Positions 28,141 to 35,796 of a stretch of DNA of 64,000 nt are shown piece by piece (the stretch's first letter is position 1; each line of letters begins with the position of its first letter). The notes beneath the pieces were generated by a model. That model had not been told where the DNA came from and did not search any database. It saw only the letters and a program-made list of their open reading frames with translations. The stretch is taken from the NCBI RefSeq assembly GCF_029023865.1, contig NZ_CP118969.1, positions 2,046,001 through 2,110,000 on the forward strand, written 5' to 3'. The DNA comes from Lactococcus lactis. GTDB lineage: Bacteria; Bacillota; Bacilli; Lactobacillales; Streptococcaceae. The translations under genes and the position numbers were made by a program.

Positions 28141-28890
28141 ATTTTCCGCATATTTGACTTCTTTCAAATATAAACCTTCAGGTGCCGCTGTTGGTCCTGC
28201 AAAATCTCTATTTTTAGAGGTCAATATTTTATCTATTTGGCTGACAGGCATTCGGTCATTACCAATTTTAATGACTGTTCCAACCATGTTTCGCACTTGT
28301 TTATACAAAAAGCCATTGCCACGAAAAATAAATTTGAAATTTTCTTCGTCAAGACGGATAATTTCTGCCTGATAAATCGTTCTTACTTTGTCATCAACTG
28401 ATGAACCCGATGCTGTAAAACCTGTAAAATCATGTTCTCCAACCAACTTTGACATTGCTTCTTGCATCCGCTCAAAATTAAGTGGATAGCGAAAATAGGC
28501 TTTAGAATGTCTTTGAAATGGACTTCGTGTAATTGAATTTTCTAGATAATACTCATAGGTTTTTTCATGCTTTTGATATCTTGCATGCCAATCATCTGGG
28601 ACAAGTTCCACTTTTTTTACTGCAATATCTGCTGGGGTTTGAGTGTCTAAACCAAATCGCAGACGTTCCAAATCACGAACTTTGCCCTTTAAATCAAAAT
28701 GAATGACTTGACCAAAAGCATGAACTCCAGAATCTGTTCGGCCTGAGCCTTGTAAAATAACTGGCTCAAAAGAATTTAACTTCGTCAGTATTTTTTCAAT
28801 TTCTTTTTGAACTGTTCTTTGATTTGTTTGGCTTTGAAAACCTGCAAAATCTGTGCCATCATAGGCTATTGTGGCTTTGTATCTTGTCAT
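28129..28890 (-). CDS. truA: tRNA pseudouridine(38-40) synthase
   Basis: 253 aa from [20 protein letters not shown] and [19 protein letters not shown] with the catalytic Asp (about residue 53) are intact, as are [15 protein letters not shown]-type C-terminal motifs. It is first in a five-gene minus-strand operon. The TATAAT of the only visible promoter is 6 bases before this ATG, so the transcript would be leaderless unless another promoter is used. Confidence 0.93.
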   Translation of the reverse strand: MTRYKATIAYDGTDFAGFQSQTNQRTVQKEIEKILTKLNSFEPVILQGSGRTDSGVHAFGQVIHFDLKGKVRDLERLRFGLDTQTPADIAVKKVELVPDDWHARYQKHEKTYEYYLENSITRSPFQRHSKAYFRYPLNFERMQEAMSKLVGEHDFTGFTASGSSVDDKVRTIYQAEIIRLDEENFKFIFRGNGFLYKQVRNMVGTVIKIGNDRMPVSQIDKILTSKNRDFAGPTAAPEGLYLKEVKYAENTDI

Positions 28891-29231
28891 TTTTCTATTA
28901 TAGCACAATTTTTATTAGGACTTTATTTTCTTTTTTTATAATGGTTTATCCTTTTTTAATATGTTTCTTTTAAATTGCTTTTCGTAAAAAAGTATAAAAA
29001 AATGCCCCACTACGAAGGTGGGGCGAGGTTTGGCACCATGATCCGAGGGGGAAAGGCGCACCTATCATTATTGAAATAAGCTGATAATATCAACGTTTCT
29101 TACTTGGATATCACACCGAAACTGTCTCTTTTGAAGCAAGTAATCAAAACTTTTGGCACAAAATTTGGCACAAGTAAAAATGGCAGCAAATTACTGCAGC
29201 CATGTTCAAGAAAATTTTATTTATCAAATAA
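28891..29231. other. Prophage-chromosome junction (attachment region)
   Basis: No ORF. A minus-strand terminator (GCCCCAC-cttcgta-GTGGGGC, then ATTTTTTT) lies at 28995-29024. Three copies of TTTGGCAC occur at 29029, 29152 and 29163, of the kind used as integrase arm sites. To the left is chromosome (truA), to the right the prophage conversion genes. The core site is probably between 29025 and 29165, but the other prophage end is outside the window. The 9-base core TTCTTCATG known for r1t/LC3-type phages was looked for and not found. Confidence 0.5.
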
Positions 29232-30158
29232 TCAATTTGACTTTATATTGCTTTCTTTGATAATATAATTGGGTCTTTTTTTTGTTTCAAGGAATATCTT
29301 AGCGATATATTTTCCGATAATTCCGATTGAAAGTAATTGCAATCCTCCCAATAATAAAATCAATACAATTAGGGTCGGAAAGCCTTGTACAGCATCACCA
29401 AATATAAGGGTTTTAACAAGGTAAAAAAGACTAAGTAAACATGAGGTTAAAAAGCTAACAAAACCAACAAACGTTGCAATATTTAGAGGTGCTTCTGAGA
29501 AATTTACAATGCCATCAATAGAATATTTTAGCAAACCGAAGAAGCTCCATGATGTAGTTCCAGCAACTCGTTCTCGGTTTTCATAAGGTAGATAAGTCGT
29601 TTTAAATCCCACCCAGCTGAAAATGCCTTTAGAAAAACGGTTATTTTCTTTCAACTTAAGAATGCTATCAACTTGGCGAGTCATTAAACGAAAATCTCGT
29701 ACTCCATCAACCATTTCAGTATCAGATATTTTATTGATAATCTTGTAGAAGGTTTTAGCAAAGAAAGAACGAATTGGTGGTTCTCCGTCTCGTGAAACCC
29801 TACATGTCCCCACTATATCGAAACCTTCTTGTATCTTAGTATACATTTCATTCAACATTACTGGTGGGTCTTGTAAGTCTGCATCCATAACTGTTATATA
29901 ATCACCATCAGCTTCTCTTAATCCTGCTAATAATGCTGCTTCTTTACCAAAATTCTTAGAAAAAGAAATATATTTAATATTTTTATTTACAGAAAGTTTT
30001 TTTAAAATACCTAATGTATTATCCACTGAACCATCATTAATAAAATAAAAAGTTTTTTCTAAAGGTAATTTTTCCGTTTGTTTGTTGACTTCACTGACAA
30101 ATAATTCTAGAGTTTCTTCTTCATTATATGCTGGTACTACGATTGATAGCTTTAACAC
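29232..30158 (-). CDS. Phage GtrB-like bactoprenol glycosyltransferase
   Basis: About 308 aa. GT2 domain: LSIVVPAYNEEETL, MDADLQDPP (DxD motif, about residue 92), then two membrane helices (about 228-250 and 262-285) as in CsbB/GtrB. It loads a sugar, usually glucose, onto undecaprenyl phosphate. The GTG at 30158 is chosen because GGAG lies 5 bases before it; ATG 30173 is open. It is divergent from a GtrC-like polytopic protein, and together they would add a sugar side group to a wall or membrane polymer. No small GtrA flippase gene is seen. Confidence 0.88.
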   Translation of the reverse strand: MLKLSIVVPAYNEEETLELFVSEVNKQTEKLPLEKTFYFINDGSVDNTLGILKKLSVNKNIKYISFSKNFGKEAALLAGLREADGDYITVMDADLQDPPVMLNEMYTKIQEGFDIVGTCRVSRDGEPPIRSFFAKTFYKIINKISDTEMVDGVRDFRLMTRQVDSILKLKENNRFSKGIFSWVGFKTTYLPYENRERVAGTTSWSFFGLLKYSIDGIVNFSEAPLNIATFVGFVSFLTSCLLSLFYLVKTLIFGDAVQGFPTLIVLILLLGGLQLLSIGIIGKYIAKIFLETKKRPNYIIKESNIKSN

Positions 30159-30384
30159 AATTTCTCCATCCATTAACTTCTATATAAAGTATGTTCTAAG
30201 TTAATCGAAAATTTTATATACAATTATCTTAAATAAAAATACTATAATTCCAAAACTTATTATAGCACAGACTAATATAGTATTTCTAATGTAAATGGCA
30301 AATTTAAACATATATTTTTATTCATTTAAAATTTTAAACTTAAGTTATGTTATAATATTTACAGAAAATGTAGAAAGAATCACA

Positions 30385-31701
30385 ATGTTAAGAAAAAACA
30401 AAAATAACTTACTTGGTATATTAATGATAATCAGTATGTTTGTGTTAATATTTATTTTAAATTATATGACACACTATACATCAGATGATTATGCTTATAG
30501 ATTTGTATTTAAATCTCATTTACCAGGTACTAGTCCAGAAAAAATTAATGGTATTTTTAGCATCATTAAATCACAAATATCTCATTATAAATTGTGGAAT
30601 GGAAGATTTGTAGCTCACTTTATCGTCCAGTTCTTTATGCAATATAACAAGATTATTTTTGATGTTTTTAATACCTTAATATTTATATTATTGGGCTTCA
30701 TTATATACTCAATACTAAAAAAAGTTTCTAACATAAACAACAAAATAGAAACATTTATATTTATTTTCACATTACTTTGGCTTTTTACACCAGAGTTTGG
30801 GAAAAGTGTCCTTTGGCTATCTGGAGCAGGTAATTACTTATGGACCTCTATAATATATTCTTCATTTCTATTATTCAATTTAAAAACTCAAAAATCAAAC
30901 TTACTCACTTATGTATTAGTTATAGTTCTTGGATTTATATCGGGTGCCACAAATGAAAATTCTGGCCCCGCAATAATCCTTGTTATTATTTTATTAGTGT
31001 TATGGAAGTACTTATCTTCTAAAACTTTAGACGTATGGAGAATATTTGGGATATTAAGTTCTTGTGTGGGATATCTTATTATGTTTACATCCCCCGGATC
31101 TCAAAAAAGAGGGCAACAACAAATTAGTCTTGATCTTCTAAAAGATAGACTTGTTCATGTCTATTCTGCAAGTGTTAGTCACTTCTTTTTCGAATATTTA
31201 ATACTGATTTTATTTATTTTTATATTGGTATATCAAAAAAAATACTCTAAATCTAACTTTATTTTTACTACAATAATGTTAATCGGACACTTTTCATCTA
31301 TATATTGCCTTGTACTTTCGACAGGTCAACCACTTCGTACATTTTTTGGTTCCAATATTTTACTAATAATTGCTATTGTCTATTTATTAAATTGCATATC
31401 TGGATTTATTTCACTAAAAAAATATCTTTCGATTGTTTTAATAACTGTAAGTATTATAGTATATTGTTATGCTTTCAATGATATATACAAAAACTATCGA
31501 GAAGTTGACAATCAGATTAAAATAATAGAAACATCAAATCCTAATAAAGAAATTATTGTCCCCTTATTAACCCCATCGCATTCATTGTACAATCCTTATA
31601 ATGGAACTGCTTATCTTGACGATAATCCAAAATCTTGGTTTAATTTGTGGATGGCAAAGTATTATAAAGTCTCATCTATCAAAGGTGTTAATAGTAAATA
31701 A
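30385..31701 (+). CDS. Polytopic membrane protein, GtrC-like (DUF6056-type)
   Basis: 438 aa with about 11 membrane helices. The first outer loop has HYTSDDYAYRF and later KLWNGRFVAHF, conserved in DUF6056-type proteins, with the paired Asp residues typical of GT-C glycosyltransferases. It would transfer the lipid-linked sugar to the polymer outside the cell. Start at ATG 30385 with AGAAAG upstream. It is the only plus-strand gene near the lysis end and has its own terminator, as expected for a lysogenic conversion gene. Confidence 0.75.
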   Translation: MLRKNKNNLLGILMIISMFVLIFILNYMTHYTSDDYAYRFVFKSHLPGTSPEKINGIFSIIKSQISHYKLWNGRFVAHFIVQFFMQYNKIIFDVFNTLIFILLGFIIYSILKKVSNINNKIETFIFIFTLLWLFTPEFGKSVLWLSGAGNYLWTSIIYSSFLLFNLKTQKSNLLTYVLVIVLGFISGATNENSGPAIILVIILLVLWKYLSSKTLDVWRIFGILSSCVGYLIMFTSPGSQKRGQQQISLDLLKDRLVHVYSASVSHFFFEYLILILFIFILVYQKKYSKSNFIFTTIMLIGHFSSIYCLVLSTGQPLRTFFGSNILLIIAIVYLLNCISGFISLKKYLSIVLITVSIIVYCYAFNDIYKNYREVDNQIKIIETSNPNKEIIVPLLTPSHSLYNPYNGTAYLDDNPKSWFNLWMAKYYKVSSIKGVNSK

Positions 31702-31702
31702 A

Positions 31703-31735
31703 AAAAGCCCTGACTAAATGTCAGAGCTTTTTTTA
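31703..31735. terminator. Bidirectional terminator between GtrC-like and endolysin genes
   Basis: AGCCCTGAC-taaat-GTCAGAGCT flanked by AAAAAA and TTTTTTT. Confidence 0.9.
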
Positions 31736-33022
31736 ATAATTTAAAGTTTGACCAGCATAAATCAAATTAGGGTTTGAGATGCTATTCATTGAAACCAGAC
31801 TTTGAACTGTCGTTCCAAGACGACTGGCAATCGATGAAAGGTTATCGCCAGAGCGTACAGTGTAAGATCGTGATGTAGCCCCAGATTGACCGCCTGTGAA
31901 GCGAATAACCTGACCAGAATAAATCATATTCGGATTAGATAAACTGTTCTGACGTGCTAATTCTTGCCAGTTGGTTCCCCAATTTGAAGCAATGCCACTA
32001 AGTGTATCACCTTGTTTTACAATATAACTTTTTGCGGGTGTCGTTGGCTGGCTTGTAGAAGCATCAATAGTTTCCACATCATGAACGGATAACCAGCTCA
32101 TAATACCATCAAGCAAGACAGTATCTCCATTCTTCTGGATGATTTTATGTGGTTGACCTTTTACCCATTGAGGAATTGTTTCTCCTGTGGCATAATTCTT
32201 AGCGCCAAAGTTTACTTTAACCGTCATTCCAACTTCTACATCGTTTCCTTTAACTTCATTGGCTTCTTTACCATTTTCAATGGCCGGTGTAGCAGTATCG
32301 GGTTTAACTTCTTGGCCTTGCTGTTTTCCGTATCCATTATCTGTGATTCCTGTTAAATCAACATTTCCATCAAGTCCGCCAGCAACATAAGTTGATGTGA
32401 ACTGGAATACTGAAATTCCGTCCATACTTGGGAAGAAGCTATAGTTTGGAACTGGTGTCACTTCATAATTTGGATATGCCGCAATCCATAGTGAGTTAGG
32501 GAATTCTTTGATGATTTGCTTATAATTAACATTGGCCAAAGTGTAAGGCTTATAAGAATAATACATTGGAGTATATCCAGCAGCTTTTACACGTCGCATT
32601 CCATAAAGAATCGCATCAGTATTGGCCTGTTTGTTTCCACTTGCTCCACCTTCATAGTCCAGAGCTACAATAGAATTCTTTGGCATTTGAATTTTTGGCA
32701 AGTAGTGGTCAAGTGCTGCTTTTGCTACTTCTTGCGAACCTCCGACTTGGTACCAAATATAAGTGTGCGCTCGTTTACCTTGAGCAATTGCTGAAGCTAC
32801 TTGCGTTTCATAGGTGGCTTGGTCTACAAAGGTTCCACCGTAAGTCCCTCCGATTTGGCTAAAAGCAAATTTATCATGTGCATAGCCAAAATTACCGTAA
32901 GTTCCGTTATATTTTGACCAGTCTACCCCTTGGTCACCAACTGCCGCAAATACTGGTCCACTTGCTGCAACAACAAAGAAAGCTACCATTCCAATGGCAG
33001 CTTTTTTAATTAACTTTTTCAT
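31733..33022 (-). CDS. lys: Endolysin: exported GH25 muramidase with two LysM domains
   Basis: 429 aa. An N-terminal signal-like helix (residues 6-27, ending FAAVG) is followed by a GH25 lysozyme domain (30-225) with GVDWSKYNG, and LDYEGG for the catalytic Asp-Glu pair. Two LysM domains (about 335-378 and 385-428: [17 protein letters not shown] and [17 protein letters not shown]) bind peptidoglycan. The export signal suggests Sec-dependent release with activation when the holin acts. It overlaps the holin gene by 4 bases. Confidence 0.93.
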   Translation of the reverse strand: MKKLIKKAAIGMVAFFVVAASGPVFAAVGDQGVDWSKYNGTYGNFGYAHDKFAFSQIGGTYGGTFVDQATYETQVASAIAQGKRAHTYIWYQVGGSQEVAKAALDHYLPKIQMPKNSIVALDYEGGASGNKQANTDAILYGMRRVKAAGYTPMYYSYKPYTLANVNYKQIIKEFPNSLWIAAYPNYEVTPVPNYSFFPSMDGISVFQFTSTYVAGGLDGNVDLTGITDNGYGKQQGQEVKPDTATPAIENGKEANEVKGNDVEVGMTVKVNFGAKNYATGETIPQWVKGQPHKIIQKNGDTVLLDGIMSWLSVHDVETIDASTSQPTTPAKSYIVKQGDTLSGIASNWGTNWQELARQNSLSNPNMIYSGQVIRFTGGQSGATSRSYTVRSGDNLSSIASRLGTTVQSLVSMNSISNPNLIYAGQTLNY

Positions 33023-33369
33023 TTATTTTCCTCTGTACTTTCATTTTCAATAACATCTGTTTTGCCATTCTTAGATTTCAAGTAATTCACCAACTCTTGA
33101 AACATTGGATTTACTTGGCAAATCAATTGAATCATTCGTGCCCCAAAGAAAGCAAGTGAACCATTAATAATCCAATTTACTTCATTTTCATAAGCCCTTG
33201 AGCTTGAGAAATGCCAAAACTCAAAGACAATCCAAAACAAAGCGATTGTTGTTAAATCAATAATGATTCTTTTTCTCAAAGGTGGGTCCATTTTCTCCCC
33301 ATCCTTTAACCATGTCAATCCTAAGATGATTAAGATTAAGCCTGAAACTCCTAATAATTGATATTCCAT
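33019..33369 (-). CDS. Probable holin
   Basis: 116 aa with three membrane helices (about 5-19, 36-53, 67-85) and a charged C-terminus ([17 protein letters not shown]). Position directly before and overlapping the endolysin gene is the basis for the call; no specific holin family was recognised. Confidence 0.75.
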   Translation of the reverse strand: MEYQLLGVSGLILIILGLTWLKDGEKMDPPLRKRIIIDLTTIALFWIVFEFWHFSSSRAYENEVNWIINGSLAFFGARMIQLICQVNPMFQELVNYLKSKNGKTDVIENESTEENK

Positions 33370-33426
33370 AACCCCTACTTTCTAATAATTGATACTCCAA
33401 TTTTTATTTTTCCTTACGTTGTTAAT

Positions 33427-33448
33427 GAACCTAAAAGTTGCTAGGTTC
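33427..33448. repeat. Hairpin between holin and receptor-binding protein genes
   Basis: GAACCTA-8 bases-TAGGTTC. No T-run follows on either strand, so it may be an RNA processing or stability element. Confidence 0.4.
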
Positions 33449-33458
33449 TATGTTTAGT

Positions 33459-33971
33459 TTATGTTGTTGGCATTGCATATGTTGTGGTCCAAGAACAAGA
33501 GTAATAGCCATCAGCAGAAGCTAGGCCGCTACCGTCTGGCAATGCATGTCCATCTGCATAAAAAATAAGTCGGTTACCTGCTTTGGTTACTGAACTGAAA
33601 TCATACGGAGGTCTATAACCAGCAGGAACAACACCAGGGAGGCTAGTTGCGGATGGAACAGTTGGAACAGAACGGATATTTGCTTGCACCATATTTCCAA
33701 CTCGATAAAAAACAATCTGCCCATCCCCTTTATAAATTGTTGATGAAGCGTTAATAGAACTTGTTACTTGTAAGTTTTTTATTTTTATTGTTTCTGAAAC
33801 TTGAATGTTTTTAAAACTGGCATCATCCGTAAAAGTTTTTTTGCCAGAAATAGACTCATCCCCTGTTTTATGAACTGCGTTATCCAGTTCAGTATTTACT
33901 TTATTAAAATTATCATTAATCGTTTCAGCACCATTTTGCATACCACGATAAATTTTAGTTAATTCAGCCAT
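33459..33971 (-). CDS. bppL: Receptor-binding protein of the baseplate (BppL-like)
   Basis: 170 aa. The N-terminus IYRGMQNGAETINDNFN followed by HKTGDESISGKKTF is nearly the shoulder domain of TP901-1 BppL (recalled from memory). The C-terminal head (about 85-170, with VPAGYRPPYD) differs, as expected because the head decides which cell-wall polysaccharide is recognised. It should form trimers at the tail tip. Last structural gene before lysis. Confidence 0.9.
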   Translation of the reverse strand: MAELTKIYRGMQNGAETINDNFNKVNTELDNAVHKTGDESISGKKTFTDDASFKNIQVSETIKIKNLQVTSSINASSTIYKGDGQIVFYRVGNMVQANIRSVPTVPSATSLPGVVPAGYRPPYDFSSVTKAGNRLIFYADGHALPDGSGLASADGYYSCSWTTTYAMPTT

Positions 33972-33989
33972 TTTCTTCTCCTATTTCTA

Positions 33990-34814
33990 TTATTTGGGTA
34001 GTGTTGTTTTAAAAGCAACACTTTCTGACTTATCGCTTTCAACATTGCCATTTATTTGACTAACCTGAACGTTGTATGATTTGCCCGCCTTTAGATTTTC
34101 TAAATCAAATGACAGAAGTTTACTTCCGCCTACGGGTGTACCATCTAAATAAACCCGATACTTCATTTCATCCCAATCATACTTACTGGGTTCCGTACTA
34201 GAAGTTGGATTCGTATCAACATAAGTTCCTACATACTTTGGCCAGTCAGCAGTTGTGACTTCGCTAGATGAGGGCATGTATGGAGTAGCGGTTGAACCTG
34301 GTTCAAGTTTCAATCTAGAATACACAAAATCTGATATGTTTGATGATTGTCTAATGGTAATGCTATCAGTATCAGCTAAAGCACTATCAAAAGACTGATA
34401 TTTAGCCCCTAATTCTACTGGACTACTTACACGAATTATTTTACCTAAATCGCTTTGTTTAATAGGATACCAGCAAGAACCTACAATTGTGTTGTAATCA
34501 TCAGTTCCAATATTTCCATAAGCCTGAGAACTTTGACCTTTAAGCTGGATAGAAATTGCACTTCCAACTATAGCATTCAATGGCACATGGATATCGAAAC
34601 TAAAGTTCATTGCTGAAACTCCAGATTTAGATTTAATTGCAGAATCATATATTTGGCTGGAACTAAATAAAGTATCCCAAACTGTTGTAGTTGAAGTTGA
34701 TGATAAAGTTCTCGTGTTTTTCAACAAATTCAAATTCGGATAAACAGTCGTGAAACCGTCAGTACCGTTTGCGCTGTTGGCATAGGCGGTATGTAAATAA
34801 TTTTTATCTGCCAT
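33990..34814 (-). CDS. Baseplate/tail accessory protein with C-terminal Fn3-like domain
   Basis: 274 aa from MADKNYLHTAYANS, with GGGGGA just before ATG 34814. N-terminal lactococcal phage motif (AYANSANGTDGFTTVYPNLNLL), a beta-rich middle that resembles a carbohydrate-binding fold (SFDIHVPLNAIVGSAISIQLKG), and a C-terminal fibronectin-like end (NLKAGKSYNVQVSQING). Position between the BppU and BppL genes suggests an accessory host-binding protein. Fold assignments are inference. Confidence 0.7.
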   Translation of the reverse strand: MADKNYLHTAYANSANGTDGFTTVYPNLNLLKNTRTLSSTSTTTVWDTLFSSSQIYDSAIKSKSGVSAMNFSFDIHVPLNAIVGSAISIQLKGQSSQAYGNIGTDDYNTIVGSCWYPIKQSDLGKIIRVSSPVELGAKYQSFDSALADTDSITIRQSSNISDFVYSRLKLEPGSTATPYMPSSSEVTTADWPKYVGTYVDTNPTSSTEPSKYDWDEMKYRVYLDGTPVGGSKLLSFDLENLKAGKSYNVQVSQINGNVESDKSESVAFKTTLPK

Positions 34815-34815
34815 A

Positions 34816-35784
34816 TTATCCCCCGTTTTCCCACGAAATTTTTGCACTTGAAGAAGTGATATCATAAACAATTAGATTAGTTGGTGGCTTCACTTTTTCA
34901 ACATAGCCTTTGGTGATTGTTGCGTCCTCAATAACAAAACGCATAACCTCAGTTCCGTTGATTAACAACAGTTCGTTACCATTATTTACAACTTCTCCGC
35001 CCATTGCATAAACTGACGGAAGCTCAACATTGACTTTATTTCTGATATAACTTAATGAAGAAGCTAGGTTATAAATTCGCTCTCCGCCAAATACTGGACC
35101 AGTATCAAATCCATTGGCTTCGGTTCCAATTGAATTTTTGTAATAAGTTACTTTCACATCCGGTTGATACTCTGAATCGTGCTCAATTACTACATTAAAT
35201 CCACTTGGAACTTTACGATAAATAATTTTATTGAGGTCTAAAACTTCCGCAAGTAACCGTCCTCCTGGATCAATGGATTCAAGGATTTCACGGTTCGATT
35301 CTACAAATTCTTCCCAACTCTTTTTCCCATCTTCGATATTTTGACTAAAAATTCGGTAAAGTTCTTTAAAGGTCCACCAGTAATTAGAGTCTTTGAAAGG
35401 TTGCGAATAAATGGATTTCTCAACAATATAGTGAAAAGTCCGAGTGGAGAATTGCTCAATCCACCGCCCGCCTTCTTGTTTTCTAAAGCTAAAATAAGCT
35501 TCATTTCGTCCAACCATTTGAAGCGCATTGTCACTGGCAATATAATTCAATGTTCCATTTTTGGCATCGAAAGAAATCACCGCTTCTTCTGAAACACCTT
35601 GCCCTGTGACTTCTTGCGCCATTAAACAAAAGAACGGCTGTAAGCCTTCAAAGTTCTTAGGTTGACCGTTCTCTACGATTTGAGCAACAATCACTTGACT
35701 ATTCACGTCCGCATGTCTCAATTTAACAATACCGACATTGTTATTAGGCTCTGTGGTGGACAGTGTTATAAAATGTTCTGTCAT
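34816..35784 (-). CDS. bppU: Upper baseplate protein (BppU-like)
   Basis: 322 aa. The N-terminal domain (1-130: NVGIVKLRHADVNSQVIVAQIVENGQPKNFEGL) matches the Dit-attached BppU N-terminal domain family of lactic phages. A helical linker (140-180) and a beta C-terminal part follow. It should join the central hub to the receptor-binding trimers. The last 24 residues (PPTNLIVYDITSSSAKISWE) look like the first strands of an Fn3 domain that is cut off by the stop codon. Confidence 0.85.
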   Translation of the reverse strand: MTEHFITLSTTEPNNNVGIVKLRHADVNSQVIVAQIVENGQPKNFEGLQPFFCLMAQEVTGQGVSEEAVISFDAKNGTLNYIASDNALQMVGRNEAYFSFRKQEGGRWIEQFSTRTFHYIVEKSIYSQPFKDSNYWWTFKELYRIFSQNIEDGKKSWEEFVESNREILESIDPGGRLLAEVLDLNKIIYRKVPSGFNVVIEHDSEYQPDVKVTYYKNSIGTEANGFDTGPVFGGERIYNLASSLSYIRNKVNVELPSVYAMGGEVVNNGNELLLINGTEVMRFVIEDATITKGYVEKVKPPTNLIVYDITSSSAKISWENGG

Positions 35785-35796
35785 AATAGACCCTTT

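Noticed and set aside
29025-29231. Attachment core TTCTTCATG as in r1t/LC3-type phages
   Set aside because: Exact 9-mer not found; only TTCTTGAACATG on the minus strand near 29205, which is not the same.
34812-34871. Frameshift fusing BppU to the next protein
   Set aside because: The downstream gene has its own ATG with a very good GGGGGA site, so independent translation is the simpler reading; noted only as a possible domain split.
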